Source of the DNA: CAWUIH01 sp963922495
Lineage (GTDB): Bacteria; Pseudomonadota; Gammaproteobacteria; Coxiellales; Coxiellaceae
Assembly (NCBI GenBank): GCA_963922495.1
Contig: CAWUIH010000019.1
Coordinates: forward strand, 1 to 29,135
Length of the DNA: 29,135 bases
Direction of reading: 5' to 3'
Under the pieces are notes generated by a model, which did not search any database, had not been told where the DNA came from, and saw only the letters and a program-made list of their open reading frames with translations. Both the position numbers and the translations under genes were made by a program. Positions 1 through 7,264 of this stretch are shown here, piece by piece (the stretch's first letter is position 1; every line of letters starts with the position of its first letter).

Positions 1-960
1 GAAGAAGCCTATTTTACAACAAATCGCTCAACATTTGTTCATGAAAACGCCGTGGTTGGTGCCCATCAAATAGCGGATTTGTTAGTAGCACATGGTGTTT
101 TAAAAAATCCTTGGTTATTGACGGTATTTATTTACATAAGAGGTGATACTCGACGTTTGCAAGCAGGGGAATACTTACTAACAAATAAAATGACGCCGGT
201 TGAATTTATCAATAATGTAGTGGATGGTAAGGTGATACAACATACGATCACGTTCATTGAAGGCTGGACATTCGCGAAGGTGCGGCGCGCGTTAATGGAA
301 AATAAATATATTCGGCACACTTTGAATCAAAAAAATATCCCGCGATTCATGCATTCGCTGGGACTTAAGAAGCATTATTTCGAAGGATTATTTTTTCCAG
401 ATACTTATCAGTTTGCAGCGGGCATAGCGGATAGGGTGATTTTGTGCCAGGCGTATAAAAAAATGCAGCGCATTATGCAATACGAATGGCGCAATCGTGC
501 TTCCCATTTGCATTACAAAAACTGGTATCAAGCTTTGATTATCGCTTCACTAGTGGAAAAAGAAACCGCTGTGCCGCGTGAGCGCAGCCAAATTGCAGGA
601 GTGATATTGCGCCGACTACACAGGCGAATGCGGTTGCAAGTGGATCCCACAGTAGCTTACGGATTACATTATCTTTCGCACCAGCCGTTGACTCATCAAG
701 ACTTGCTAAGACGTACACCTTACAATACTTATGTTTACTATGGTTTACCGCCTTCACCAATCGCTATACCCTCTCGCGCCTCTATTCATGCTGCTTTACA
801 TCCTACAATAGGAAAATCACTGTATTATCTTTCAAAAGGAAATGGCACACATATATTTTCAAATACTTACGTGCAGCACCGGCATGCGTTGCATAAATAT
901 ATTTTGCATAATGCCTCTAAAAGTTTTGTTCACAACCCAAAAAAAGTTTGGCATCATTGA
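1..960 (+). CDS. mltG: Endolytic peptidoglycan transglycosylase MltG (YceG), 5' partial
   Basis: MltG is an inner-membrane lytic transglycosylase that cleaves nascent glycan strands and is thought to set their length. The frame is open from base 1, so the N-terminal membrane anchor and start codon lie outside the window; the GTG at 52 is internal. 319 residues are visible. Family hallmarks are the LysM-like N-terminal region (LQAGEYLL), the FIEGWT segment, and the catalytic block ASLVEKETAVPRER, whose glutamate (codon 556-558) matches the essential Glu218 of E. coli. Further on are VDPTVAYGL, YNTYVYYGLPPSPIAIPS and a complete C-terminus. It heads the mltG-tmk-holB-tatD order known from E. coli. 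The 42-base gap to tmk shows no terminator, so co-transcription is likely. Confidence 0.95.
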   Translation, partial: EEAYFTTNRSTFVHENAVVGAHQIADLLVAHGVLKNPWLLTVFIYIRGDTRRLQAGEYLLTNKMTPVEFINNVVDGKVIQHTITFIEGWTFAKVRRALMENKYIRHTLNQKNIPRFMHSLGLKKHYFEGLFFPDTYQFAAGIADRVILCQAYKKMQRIMQYEWRNRASHLHYKNWYQALIIASLVEKETAVPRERSQIAGVILRRLHRRMRLQVDPTVAYGLHYLSHQPLTHQDLLRRTPYNTYVYYGLPPSPIAIPSRASIHAALHPTIGKSLYYLSKGNGTHIFSNTYVQHRHALHKYILHNASKSFVHNPKKVWHH

Positions 961-1002
961 GTCAGGCATCACATGTAAGCATAGTTACTCATAAAAAACA
1001 TC

Positions 1003-1638
1003 ATGGCAAATAAGCGCGGTATATTTATTTCTTTTGAGGGTGTTGAAGGCGTTGGTAAGAGTACAGCAATTCAATACGTTTGCGAGGAATTAAAGCGGCA
1101 AAAAGTGGGTTTTGTGTTGACCAGAGAGCCAGGTGGTACTCCTCTGGCAGAAGCTATTCGGGAAATTTTATTGGCGCACTATGATGAAAAAATGAGTTCA
1201 GACACTGAGCTGTTACTAATGTTTGCTGGTCGCGCCCAGAATATCAAGCAGGTCATTGAACCCGCTCTGAATCGCGGCTGTTGGGTGGTTTCTGATCGTT
1301 TTACTGATGCCAGTTTTGCCTATCAAGGGGGTGGTCGTGGTGTGTCTGCTCAGCATATTCAAGCTTTGGCGAACTGGGTTCAAGGTGATTTGAAGCCGGA
1401 TATGACTTTTTTACTAGACGTTCCAGTAGAAGTGGGTTTAGAGCGCATGAAAAGCCGCGGCTTTCAAGATCGTATTGAAATAGAAGATATTGAATTCTTT
1501 AAACGTGTGCGTCGCGCCTATCTGTTGTTGGCGAAATCAGAACCACAGCGCTTTACAGTCATTAATGCGAGTCAATCGCTGGAAAATGTCAAAGAAAATA
1601 TTTTAACAACAATAAGAAATTTTTTAAAACCACTATGA
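1003..1638 (+). CDS. tmk: Thymidylate kinase
   Basis: Phosphorylates dTMP to dTDP with ATP, a required step in dTTP synthesis, in the cytoplasm. The 211 residues match the usual length. A P-loop is visible near the N-terminus (FEGVEGVGKST), as are the DRF segment with DASFAYQGGGRG (substrate-binding region) and a lid-like arginine-rich stretch ending in DRIEIED, as in E. coli-type enzymes. The ATG at 1003 places FISFEGVEG at the expected distance from the N-terminus. The preceding Shine-Dalgarno sequence is weak, which suits translation coupled to mltG. Its stop overlaps the holB start (ATGA), indicating one transcript. Confidence 0.96.
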   Translation: MANKRGIFISFEGVEGVGKSTAIQYVCEELKRQKVGFVLTREPGGTPLAEAIREILLAHYDEKMSSDTELLLMFAGRAQNIKQVIEPALNRGCWVVSDRFTDASFAYQGGGRGVSAQHIQALANWVQGDLKPDMTFLLDVPVEVGLERMKSRGFQDRIEIEDIEFFKRVRRAYLLLAKSEPQRFTVINASQSLENVKENILTTIRNFLKPL

Positions 1639-2615
1639 TTTATCCATGGCATCAATCCGCTTTACAAGAAATTCATAATTATCGTCAGCAGCGGCGTTTG
1701 CCACAAGCGTTGTTGTTGCATGGAAATAAAGGGTTAGGCAAGCAGGAGTTCGCACGCTATGTAGCCAGTAGTTTGCTTTGTGTACATTATCAGAATGAAC
1801 CGTGTAGGAGTTGCCGTGATTGTCAATTATGTGCTGTGGCCAATCATCCTGATTTATTCATTATTGGCTTAGCCGAAAAAAGTAAAATAATCAAAGTCGA
1901 TCAAATTCGTGATTTAGTCGCACAATTGGGACAGACTTCATATCGCAGTGGCTATCAAGTTGTGATTATTGATCCTGCAGAGCGTATGAATCGTGCTGCT
2001 GCTAATTCACTGCTAAAAACGTTGGAAGAGCCAGTGGGCCAAGTGGTATTTATGCTTATTTGTAATCAAACAGCAGATTTGCCGGCTACTATTGTCAGTC
2101 GTTGTCACCATTTATTTTTCAATGCGTGTAGCGATCCGTCGGGTGTCGTTTGGTTGCAACAACGATTAAACATTAACGAGCGTGAAGCGACATTGTTGTT
2201 AACGTTGGCGAATCATGCGCCGTTATTAGCTGTGAAGTTTCATGAAAATGATTTCCTATCACTGCGTAATACTGTCCTACAAGCAGTATTGAATATTTTG
2301 CGCCAGCAAGATAGTGCTATTCGCGTTGCAGAAATATTGATGAAATGGTCGTTAGAACAGGTGGTTATTGCACTAACTGCCATCGTTACTGATGTGTTGC
2401 GTTTACATTGTGGTGCATTTACGCATATCAGTAATCAAGATTGCGTCGTTGCCTTAGAGCAATTGCAACGTTTGATGCCTAAGACACAAGTGTTACAATT
2501 GCTTGAAGAAATTATTCAGGCACAGCGCCTTATTAACCAATCTTCATCCATTAATGTACAACTATTACTAGAAGGTCTATTGTTACAATGTTCGTTGATT
2601 CCCATTGCCACCTAA
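1635..2615 (+). CDS. holB: DNA polymerase III subunit delta'
   Basis: Delta' is the rigid stator subunit of the clamp loader, working with gamma/tau and delta to load the beta clamp. The 326 residues show the AAA+ fold of the family: a degenerate P-loop (HGNKGLGKQ), a zinc-binding cluster (CRSCRDCQLC), a Walker-B-like VVIIDPAERMN, the NSLLKTLEEP segment, and a VSRC motif typical of clamp-loader subunits. It overlaps tmk by four bases (ATGA), and its 3' end overlaps tatD by 28 bases. Confidence 0.95.
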   Translation: MIYPWHQSALQEIHNYRQQRRLPQALLLHGNKGLGKQEFARYVASSLLCVHYQNEPCRSCRDCQLCAVANHPDLFIIGLAEKSKIIKVDQIRDLVAQLGQTSYRSGYQVVIIDPAERMNRAAANSLLKTLEEPVGQVVFMLICNQTADLPATIVSRCHHLFFNACSDPSGVVWLQQRLNINEREATLLLTLANHAPLLAVKFHENDFLSLRNTVLQAVLNILRQQDSAIRVAEILMKWSLEQVVIALTAIVTDVLRLHCGAFTHISNQDCVVALEQLQRLMPKTQVLQLLEEIIQAQRLINQSSSINVQLLLEGLLLQCSLIPIAT

Positions 2616-3358
2616 ATATGCTGGATCTCTCGCCCTACGACGGTGATTTAAGCGCTTTGATCAAAGCCGCTAATGACGTTGGGGTAGAGCGAATGTTGTG
2701 TGTTGGGGTGGATTTGGTACACGCACAAAATGTCATTGATATCGCACAGCAGTACTCATGTGTTGCTGCGAGTGTTGGTATCCATCCTAGTGAAAAAATG
2801 GTTAATGACGTAACAATAGAACAATTGATAGCATTGGCACAACAATCACAAGTGGTGGCTATTGGTGAGACAGGCTTAGATTACTATTACAATGATAGTG
2901 GATTTGAAGTGATGCGAGAGCGTTTTTGCCTACATATTCAAGCTGCAAAACAGCTTAAAAAGCCGTTGATTATTCATTCTCGAAATGCTCAACAAGATAC
3001 CATAACCATTATGCGACAACAAAAAGCTAATGAAATTCGTGGTGTGATGCATTGCTTTACCGAAAGTTGGGAAATGGCTGAAAAGGCATTGGAATTAGAT
3101 TTTTATATTTCTTTTTCTGGTATCATCACTTTTAAAAACGCTAAAAATGTTGCTGAAGTCGCTCAAAGAGTTCCACTAGAGAAAATATTAATTGAAACGG
3201 ATGCTCCCTACCTGGCGCCAGAGCCCTTTCGTGGTAAAAAAAATGAACCAAAATATGTGCCATACGTGGCCGCAAAAATTGCTGAAATAAAAAATATATC
3301 GATTGAACAGGTCGCTCAGCAAACGACCCAAAATTATTTTGAGTTGTTTGGAAAATAA
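2588..3358 (+). CDS. tatD: TatD-family metal-dependent deoxyribonuclease
   Basis: TatD enzymes are TIM-barrel metal-dependent nucleases (3'-5' exonuclease activity in the E. coli protein) with proposed DNA-repair or RNA-processing roles. The 256 residues contain the N-terminal metal motif DSHCHL, GIHP, AIGETGLDYYY, KPLIIHSRNA, GVMHCFTES and the final ETDAPYLAPEPFRGK. The start at 2588 gives the canonical MFVDSHCHL N-terminus, so the 28-base overlap with holB is real. The holB-tatD order is conserved in gammaproteobacteria. The orthologue group is YcfH/TatD-like; the exact paralogue cannot be fixed here. Confidence 0.92.
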   Translation: MFVDSHCHLNMLDLSPYDGDLSALIKAANDVGVERMLCVGVDLVHAQNVIDIAQQYSCVAASVGIHPSEKMVNDVTIEQLIALAQQSQVVAIGETGLDYYYNDSGFEVMRERFCLHIQAAKQLKKPLIIHSRNAQQDTITIMRQQKANEIRGVMHCFTESWEMAEKALELDFYISFSGIITFKNAKNVAEVAQRVPLEKILIETDAPYLAPEPFRGKKNEPKYVPYVAAKIAEIKNISIEQVAQQTTQNYFELFGK

Positions 3359-3370
3359 ACTTTTCTTTTT
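3351..3370 (+). terminator. Weak terminator-like hairpin at tatD end
   Basis: A five-base stem GAAAA/TTTTC with a five-base loop spans the tatD stop codon and is followed directly by five T. The stem is short and almost all A/T, so it is at best a weak intrinsic terminator of the mltG-tatD operon. Confidence 0.3.
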
Positions 3371-3586
3371 AGGGAGTAAAGCAATTAGTAAGGTTAACTC
3401 GCTCAAAATTTCCTTTCTCGCTAGTCTAGGTGGCATTGCCTTCCTCGATCGTAATCGGGGGGGGGGATGCGAATTTGTGTGAGTCTCTTCATACTGGAGT
3501 ACGCTTATCGGTGGTGGCATTGCCTTATAATCTCTCTTTTGCATTGAGTCGGTGATTTAGCTCCAATAACAGCTGAATTATTGATT
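3371..3586. other. Intergenic stretch with internal repeat and a G10 run
   Basis: No convincing gene. The 14-base word GGTGGCATTGCCTT occurs at 3429-3442 and again at 3513-3526, exactly 84 bases apart. Between them lies a run of ten G (3457-3466). A reverse-strand reading frame crosses both copies and reads KAMPP each time, but its other half is antisense to tatD and I do not accept it as a gene. A related element (TTAA-A-CTCGCT followed by GTGGCATT) recurs at 15167-15191, suggesting a dispersed intergenic repeat. Confidence 0.5.
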
Positions 3587-3715
3587 ATGCAATTCTCTGT
3601 GAAAATAGGTTTTGCGTTGCTTAGTATCATTTGCGGTTTGCTGAGCTTGTTGGGCATCTTGTTTGTAAAATCACATTCTGAATATCAAGCAAATGCCATC
3701 ATTTTTGAAAAATAA
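3587..3715 (+). CDS. Possible 42-residue single-span membrane peptide
   Basis: An ATG at 3587 opens a 42-codon frame ending TAA at 3713-3715. The product starts MQFSVKIGF, has a strongly hydrophobic stretch at about residues 8-27 (one transmembrane segment) and a polar tail ending IIFEK. There is no good Shine-Dalgarno sequence. It lies between tatD and a divergent accessory pair. It could be a real small membrane protein, the remnant of a longer membrane protein, or chance. I do not recognise a family. Confidence 0.3.
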   Translation: MQFSVKIGFALLSIICGLLSLLGILFVKSHSEYQANAIIFEK

Positions 3716-3833
3716 TCTTTTATTGCATTGATATTTGCAAAAAAGACTTTTTTCGGGCTAATGAAAATCGGATGATGCTTCATTAGTAATCCTTTGTATT
3801 TGTTGGCCAAAGCAAAGCTGAGATCGTGATTCC

Positions 3834-4229
3834 CTATTGGCGATGAAAGGTACATTGCTGAGGATCCTGATCGTAACAGATTTTTTCGTGAGCGCTAGTA
3901 GGACGCCAGTAATGATTATTGCTTTCATCGACTACATAAGTTTTATTGGAAGACGCAGTAACAAGTGACATATTGTATTTAGAATTGTAGACGCAGTGTG
4001 AAATAACAAATGAGTTCGTGTCATGAAGGTTCTGAACGGCAATTACGCTGTAAAAATGCATTTGGGAAGTATTTTGCAGCGGCAGTCGCCATCCTCCAGG
4101 CGCAACCAATTGTTGTTGTGCATTATCAATATGAAAATCACTCGCTTTTGGGCAGTATGTGGTGCCGCTCGCGGCAAAAACAGTGGTTGTCAACACTAAT
4201 AGTCCGGCAATCAATGTAGTTTGTGTCAT
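3834..4229 (-). CDS. Small secreted four-cysteine protein, DUF3757-like
   Basis: A 131-residue protein with a clear Sec signal peptide: short polar start, hydrophobic core at residues 5-17 and a VFA-A-type cleavage site near residue 19. The mature part has four cysteines (26, 79, 118, 126) in the order CPKASDF, SHCVYNS, ICYDQD, QQCTFH. This spacing, with central Trp and aromatic residues, resembles DUF3757 secreted proteins known from Legionella and related bacteria. That match is by eye and tentative. Two disulfides in the periplasm or outside the cell are likely. The start is well supported by AAGGAG seven bases upstream on the reverse strand. It is divergent from the ORF at 4265, with only about 35 bases between starts. 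Confidence 0.7.
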   Translation of the reverse strand: MTQTTLIAGLLVLTTTVFAASGTTYCPKASDFHIDNAQQQLVAPGGWRLPLQNTSQMHFYSVIAVQNLHDTNSFVISHCVYNSKYNMSLVTASSNKTYVVDESNNHYWRPTSAHEKICYDQDPQQCTFHRQ

Positions 4230-4264
4230 TATATTCTCCTTAATAATTTTTTGGAGATGCTACA

Positions 4265-5107
4265 TTGGATGGCATCACACACTGCAGATTTCCAACATCA
4301 TTTTGCGGTCATTATGTCATTGAGTCAAATGGTTCAATGTATTATGAGCGGGATGGCGATATTTTTAATGCTAATTTAATATTTTACCGTTACAATACCT
4401 ATACAAAAGCTTATTTTACGGAGAACATCTCGGTGAGTGGGTCTATTTTAACTGAAAAAACTCCTGATTTAAGCGGCGTAAAGCCGAATAATTCAGAGAG
4501 TTTTGTGGGTGGCAATACGCCTGATTTCGTGCGTACTTGGCTTAAAATTATTTTGGTCAATTCTTCATCCCCAGAAATTGATAAGGATTGGAACTTAGTA
4601 CAAAATACGCCCCGAAATGCAGCAAGTAACACCGGCGCTACAATTTTGTCGTTTACCCACAATCGTGTCACGAAACAGCCGATTCAAGGTTTCTCGAGGG
4701 CATATCGTGAAGTCACTTCTCAAGTGAAAATGCATTGTATTGGTCAACAACTGACCTTGCCTGGTTTTTATGCTTTTCTAAGAGATATGAATCAGTTACG
4801 TAACTTGCAACACTTTGGCATTGCCATTGAGTCAGACTTTCGTCTTAAGACTGGCTTTAATAATTTGATCATTGGTTACTGGAACTTAGTGCGACCCTCC
4901 GTCACTGACTTCGCACTCGGTGCTAGCAACAGTATGCATGCCGATGCCCAAGCAATTGCAGGCATACAACATGAAATGAAGCGATTGGATTCCGGCGGGA
5001 AGCAAGATCAATTGCAAGCTAAATTACCTTTTAAGGAGCGTATTCAGAATGAATTGAGCCATGCTCTAGAATCACGTCCGATGAGCTCCCCGACTTTATG
5101 CCGATAG
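4265..5107 (+). CDS. Orphan hypothetical protein, start uncertain (possibly 5'-truncated)
   Basis: A 280-codon frame bounded upstream by a TAA at 4244-4246. The only early start is TTG at 4265; the next is ATG at 4337 (256 residues). Neither has a convincing ribosome site, so the 5' end may be missing. Amino-acid content looks like real protein and codon use resembles neighbours. I recognise no domain. The middle has a hydrophobic WLKIILV segment; the C-terminal 50 residues are charged and helical-looking (EMKRLDSGGKQDQLQ, KERIQNELSHALE) with a short non-charged tail. A glutamate-bearing segment close to the C-terminus is also seen in Dot/Icm effectors, but this is only a suggestion. Confidence 0.55.
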   Translation: MDGITHCRFPTSFCGHYVIESNGSMYYERDGDIFNANLIFYRYNTYTKAYFTENISVSGSILTEKTPDLSGVKPNNSESFVGGNTPDFVRTWLKIILVNSSSPEIDKDWNLVQNTPRNAASNTGATILSFTHNRVTKQPIQGFSRAYREVTSQVKMHCIGQQLTLPGFYAFLRDMNQLRNLQHFGIAIESDFRLKTGFNNLIIGYWNLVRPSVTDFALGASNSMHADAQAIAGIQHEMKRLDSGGKQDQLQAKLPFKERIQNELSHALESRPMSSPTLCR

Positions 5108-5178
5108 TCAATTCTCATATGAGCTTTTATTTTTTGCATTTGCGTACAAAAAAAAGCTAAGCTTCACCGATTTTCACT

Positions 5179-5207
5179 CTTGAAATTACAATGCTCATCC
5201 CCATTTA
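5179..5207 (+). promoter_or_regulatory. Sigma-32 heat-shock promoter of dnaK-dnaJ
   Basis: CTTGAA at 5179-5184 is followed, after 14 bases, by CCCCAT at 5199-5204 and then TTA. This is essentially the sigma-32 (RpoH) consensus CTTGAA-N(11-16)-CCCCATnT. It lies about 50 bases upstream of the dnaK start codon, where the heat-shock promoter is expected. Confidence 0.85.
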
Positions 5208-5254
5208 GTTCTTAGACGTATCACCCATTTATTTTGATATTAAGAGGAAATAGC

Positions 5255-7210
5255 ATGGCTAAAGCAATTATCGGTATCGACCTTGGGACCACCAACTCTT
5301 GCGTGGCGGTGACAGAGGCAGGTAAAAAAGTACGAGTTATTGAAAACTCAGAAGGTTCTCGTACCACACCTTCAATTGTCGCTTATAAAGATGATGATAT
5401 TTTAGTTGGTGTTCCTGCAAAGCGTCAGGCAGTGACGAATCCTGATAGTACTTTGTATGCAATCAAACGGTTGATTGGACGTCGTTTTGGCGATCGTGCT
5501 GTACAAAAAGATATTAAAATGGTGCCCTATAAGGTTGTTAAGGCTGATAATGGTGATGCCTGGGTCGAAGTATTAGGGTCTAAGAAGTTAGCACCGCAAC
5601 AAGTATCTGCTGAAATTCTCATGAAAATGAAGAAAACTGCAGAAGATTATCTCGGTCACGAAGTTACCGAAGCAGTGATTACCGTACCCGCATATTTTAA
5701 CGATTCGCAACGTCAAGCGACTAAAGATGCTGGAAAGATTGCTGGCCTTGAAGTGAAGCGCATTATTAACGAGCCAACTGCGGCAGCATTGGCTTACGGT
5801 ATGGATAAGAAGAAAGGTGATAGTAAGATTGCTGTTTATGATCTGGGTGGTGGTACTTTTGATATTTCAATTATCGAGATTGCCGAAGTCGATGGTGAGC
5901 ATCAATTTGAGGTGTTAGCAACCAATGGCGATACCTTTTTGGGTGGTGAAGATTTCGACCTGCGTTTGATTGATTACCTCGTTGACGAATTTAAGAGAGA
6001 GTCCGGTGTTGATTTACACAGTGATCCATTAGCGCTACAGCGTTTGAAGGAAGCAGCGGAAAAAGCCAAGATTGAGTTATCTTCTTCACAACAAACTGAT
6101 GTGAACTTGCCTTACATCACCGCCGATGCTAGTGGTCCTAAGCATCTCAATATTCGTGTTACGCGTGCTAAGCTAGAATCGCTGGTGGAAGATCTTATCG
6201 AACGTACGATTAAACCGTGCGAAACTGCGATTAAGGATGCTGGGTTAAGTGTTTCGGATATTGACGACGTAATTTTGGTTGGTGGCCAGACTCGCATGCC
6301 GAAGGCGCAAGAGGCAGTTAAACAATTTTTTGGTAAAGAAGCTCGTCGTGATGTCAATCCCGATGAAGCGGTGGCAATTGGTGCTGCTATTCAAGCTGCA
6401 GTATTGTCAGGTGATGTCAAAGATGTGTTGCTATTGGACGTGACGCCGCTATCTCTGGGTATTGAAACCATGGGTGGTGTGATGACAAAATTAATTGACA
6501 AAAACACTACGATCCCAACCAAGGCGAACCAAGTATTTTCAACTGCTGAAGATAATCAAACTGCAGTGACTGTACACGTATTACAAGGTGAACGCGAAAT
6601 GGCTTCCGCCAATAAATCGCTGGGTCGTTTTGATTTAGGTGATATTCGTGCTGCACCGCGTGGCACTCCACAAATTGAAGTAACATTTGATATCGATGCG
6701 AATGGTATTCTGCATGTCTCTGCTAAAGATAAGGCCACGAATAAAGAGCAGTCTATTACCATTAAAGCATCCAGTGGATTATCCGACGCAGAAATTGAAA
6801 AAATGGTTAAAGACGCAGAGGCCAACAAAGACGCAGACCGTAAATTCCACGAATTAGCGGATGCGCGCAACCAGGCGGATTCGACCATTCATGCAACAGA
6901 AAAATCGATCAAGGAGTTGGGTGATCAAGTAAGTGCTGATGAGAAATCAGCAATTGAAATTGTCATCAACGAACTTAAAGAAGTCATGAAAGGTGATGAC
7001 AAAGAAGCGATTGATGCTAAGACTAAAGTATTGACAGAACACTCTTCTAAGTTGGCCGAACGTGCTTATGCCGCGAAAAGTAGTGCCGATGGTACAGCCA
7101 CGGGAACAACAGAAGAGTCTAAAGCCAGCAAGTCGGACAGTGCGAAAGATGATGTTGTTGATGCTGAATTTGAAGAAGTTAAAGACGACAAAAAAGCAGA
7201 CGACAAATAA
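5255..7210 (+). CDS. dnaK: Molecular chaperone DnaK (Hsp70)
   Basis: ATP-driven Hsp70 chaperone that binds exposed hydrophobic peptides with DnaJ and GrpE in the cytoplasm. I chose ATG 5255 (MAKAIIGIDLGTTNS, 651 residues) because AAGAGGAA lies just upstream and it matches the family N-terminus; a TTG at 5234 in frame is unlikely. Visible motifs are the phosphate-1 loop IDLGTTNS, AVITVPAYFNDSQRQATKDAG, NEPTAAALAYG, VYDLGGGTFDIS, VGGQTRMP, the hydrophobic linker VLLLDVTPLSLGIET and the C-terminal DAEFEEVKD tail. It is followed by dnaJ after 54 bases. grpE, often upstream, is not in this window; an accessory pair occupies that side. Confidence 0.98.
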   Translation: MAKAIIGIDLGTTNSCVAVTEAGKKVRVIENSEGSRTTPSIVAYKDDDILVGVPAKRQAVTNPDSTLYAIKRLIGRRFGDRAVQKDIKMVPYKVVKADNGDAWVEVLGSKKLAPQQVSAEILMKMKKTAEDYLGHEVTEAVITVPAYFNDSQRQATKDAGKIAGLEVKRIINEPTAAALAYGMDKKKGDSKIAVYDLGGGTFDISIIEIAEVDGEHQFEVLATNGDTFLGGEDFDLRLIDYLVDEFKRESGVDLHSDPLALQRLKEAAEKAKIELSSSQQTDVNLPYITADASGPKHLNIRVTRAKLESLVEDLIERTIKPCETAIKDAGLSVSDIDDVILVGGQTRMPKAQEAVKQFFGKEARRDVNPDEAVAIGAAIQAAVLSGDVKDVLLLDVTPLSLGIETMGGVMTKLIDKNTTIPTKANQVFSTAEDNQTAVTVHVLQGEREMASANKSLGRFDLGDIRAAPRGTPQIEVTFDIDANGILHVSAKDKATNKEQSITIKASSGLSDAEIEKMVKDAEANKDADRKFHELADARNQADSTIHATEKSIKELGDQVSADEKSAIEIVINELKEVMKGDDKEAIDAKTKVLTEHSSKLAERAYAAKSSADGTATGTTEESKASKSDSAKDDVVDAEFEEVKDDKKADDK

Positions 7211-7264
7211 CAATTTACCAGCGGGCTACGGTGTTTTCTGCCCATATTTCAACGGAATCTTTGC

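Noticed and set aside
3188..3544. Reverse-strand 118-codon frame containing two KAMPP segments
   Set aside because: Half of it is antisense to the conserved end of tatD and the rest is the intergenic repeat and G run; no ribosome site. Kept only as a repeat observation.
5114..5157. CTCATATGAG palindrome and AGCTTTT/AAAAGCT arms after the 4265 ORF as a terminator
   Set aside because: Stems are short or almost entirely A/T with a long irregular loop; too weak to list as a feature.
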